Shown here in pieces: positions 63,627 to 64,000 of a stretch of 64,000 nucleotides of DNA; the stretch's first letter is position 1, and the number at the start of each line of letters is the position of its first letter. The notes beneath the pieces were generated by a model. The model was given only the letters and a program-made list of their open reading frames with translations. It made no database searches and was not told the DNA's origin. The translations under genes and the position numbers were made by a program. Source of the stretch: Endobugula sp965214375 (GTDB lineage Bacteria > Pseudomonadota > Gammaproteobacteria > Pseudomonadales > Cellvibrionaceae). The stretch lies in assembly GCA_965214375.1 (NCBI GenBank), contig OZ243947.1, positions 682,001 to 746,000 of the forward strand. The letters are read 5' to 3'.

Positions 63627-64000
63627 CAAAATATCCTCATAAAAGATTGCGACACGTCGTTGCCCGTATCACCGGTAAATTCAAATTCAAACTTATCAAG
63701 CGCATTCATCAAGCCCCAAGCTAAATCACCATGCCCCGTTTCTTCACTCCGCGATGTTTGATAACTCACCTGTCTACCGCTAGGGGTTACATCCTTGTGG
63801 ATAGTCATACAGGCCATGGTTAAATCCGTCCAACTCGCGTCATACTCCAATTGCCCACCAGTAACCAAGTGCTTTAATTTCAAGACAAGGCGGTTTTTAA
63901 CTTCGACGTTGTAAGTGATGGGGGTTACTGCGGGGTAAAATTTGGCAACCAATTCACAAACGGCTGCACCAAGACCAGTGGTATCAATACCGATATAACT
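63626..64000 (-). CDS. Phage terminase ATPase subunit, C-terminal part (P2 gpP family), cut by window end
   Basis: The frame is open to the last base. It begins with YIGIDTTGLGAAVCEL, part of the RNase H-like nuclease domain with its catalytic Asp, and ends with GHGDLAWGLMNALDKFEFE. The N-terminal ATPase is outside the window. It packages DNA into the capsid with the small subunit. Confidence 0.88.
   Translation of the reverse strand, partial: SYIGIDTTGLGAAVCELVAKFYPAVTPITYNVEVKNRLVLKLKHLVTGGQLEYDASWTDLTMACMTIHKDVTPSGRQVSYQTSRSEETGHGDLAWGLMNALDKFEFEFTGDTGNDVSQSFMRIF

Larger units (their letters stand above)
55890..64000. mobile_element. Integrated element: P2-like prophage with accessory genes, right end outside window
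   Basis: Bounded on the left by the tRNA-Pro 3' fragment. It contains P2-like terminase and portal genes, Com-like regulator, DNA methyltransferase and a C4-type RNA. The left portion has accessory genes (attC-like site, MAPEG, nucleotidyltransferase/DUF262). Integrase, repressor and structural genes are not seen and should lie to the right. The part left of 58.2 kb might be a second, nested insertion. Confidence 0.7.

Noticed and set aside
1..64000. Stop-codon reassignment as an explanation for the in-frame TAA and TAG codons
   Set aside because: TAA, TAG and TGA all end intact genes of normal length in this window, and six true frameshifts cannot be explained by recoding.

Overview
The window looks like chromosomal DNA of an AT-leaning gammaproteobacterium. 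The evidence is the gene orders uvrY-uvrC-pgsA, murB / low-molecular-weight phosphatase / kdsB / lpxK / exbD / exbB, rnhA-dnaQ and a lolCDE set, together with a class III polyhydroxyalkanoate (PHA) cluster. The genus cannot be fixed from sequence alone. A conserved core (about 4.6-55.9 kb) sits between two accessory regions.

Left accessory region (1-about 4.5 kb): the 3' part of a type ISP-like restriction-modification gene, which starts outside the window, carries a pentanucleotide repeat and is split by an in-frame TAG. It is followed by an Mrr-like restriction endonuclease, a small unknown gene and a 22-bp tRNA-3'-end-like sequence that may mark the island edge.

Core: a broken peroxiredoxin-like gene and a broken yihY; mntR with a divergent Mn/Zn ABC transporter operon; a broken LysR gene facing an alcohol dehydrogenase/SDR pair; pgsA-uvrC-uvrY; AlkB-murB-phosphatase-kdsB-lpxK-exbD-exbB; a lytic transglycosylase; a broken cheV; an EAL/HDOD protein; an OlsF-like ornithine-lipid gene with ATP-grasp and DinB-like partners; lolCDE; PilZ; the PHA locus (phasin, phaR, DUF6489, phaE, phaC, CoA-transferase, hydrolase); a broken GGDEF-EAL gene beside a periplasmic binding protein; patatin, dnaQ, rnhA, a methyltransferase, pepN, a phosphoesterase, nadK, a frameshifted DUF1853 gene, a PLP enzyme, and an RsuA-like protein that lacks the catalytic aspartate.

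Right accessory region (55.9 kb to the end): it opens with exactly the 3' part of a tRNA-Pro(GGG), a classic attachment-site remnant. Then come a stop-interrupted membrane protein gene, an integron attC-like site, a 290-bp inverted-repeat region with twelve GGTAAT motifs, a MAPEG gene, an overlapping nucleotidyltransferase/DUF262 pair (candidate defence module), and a C4-type antisense RNA with complementary targets on both sides. The right end holds a late P2-like block on the minus strand: terminase, portal, a Com-like zinc finger and an overlapping DNA methyltransferase.

A window-wide theme is gene decay. Twelve single-position lesions (six in-frame stops, six 1-nt-class frameshifts) fall in only eight genes, mostly signalling or accessory ones, and three genes carry two or three each. 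The long housekeeping genes are clean.
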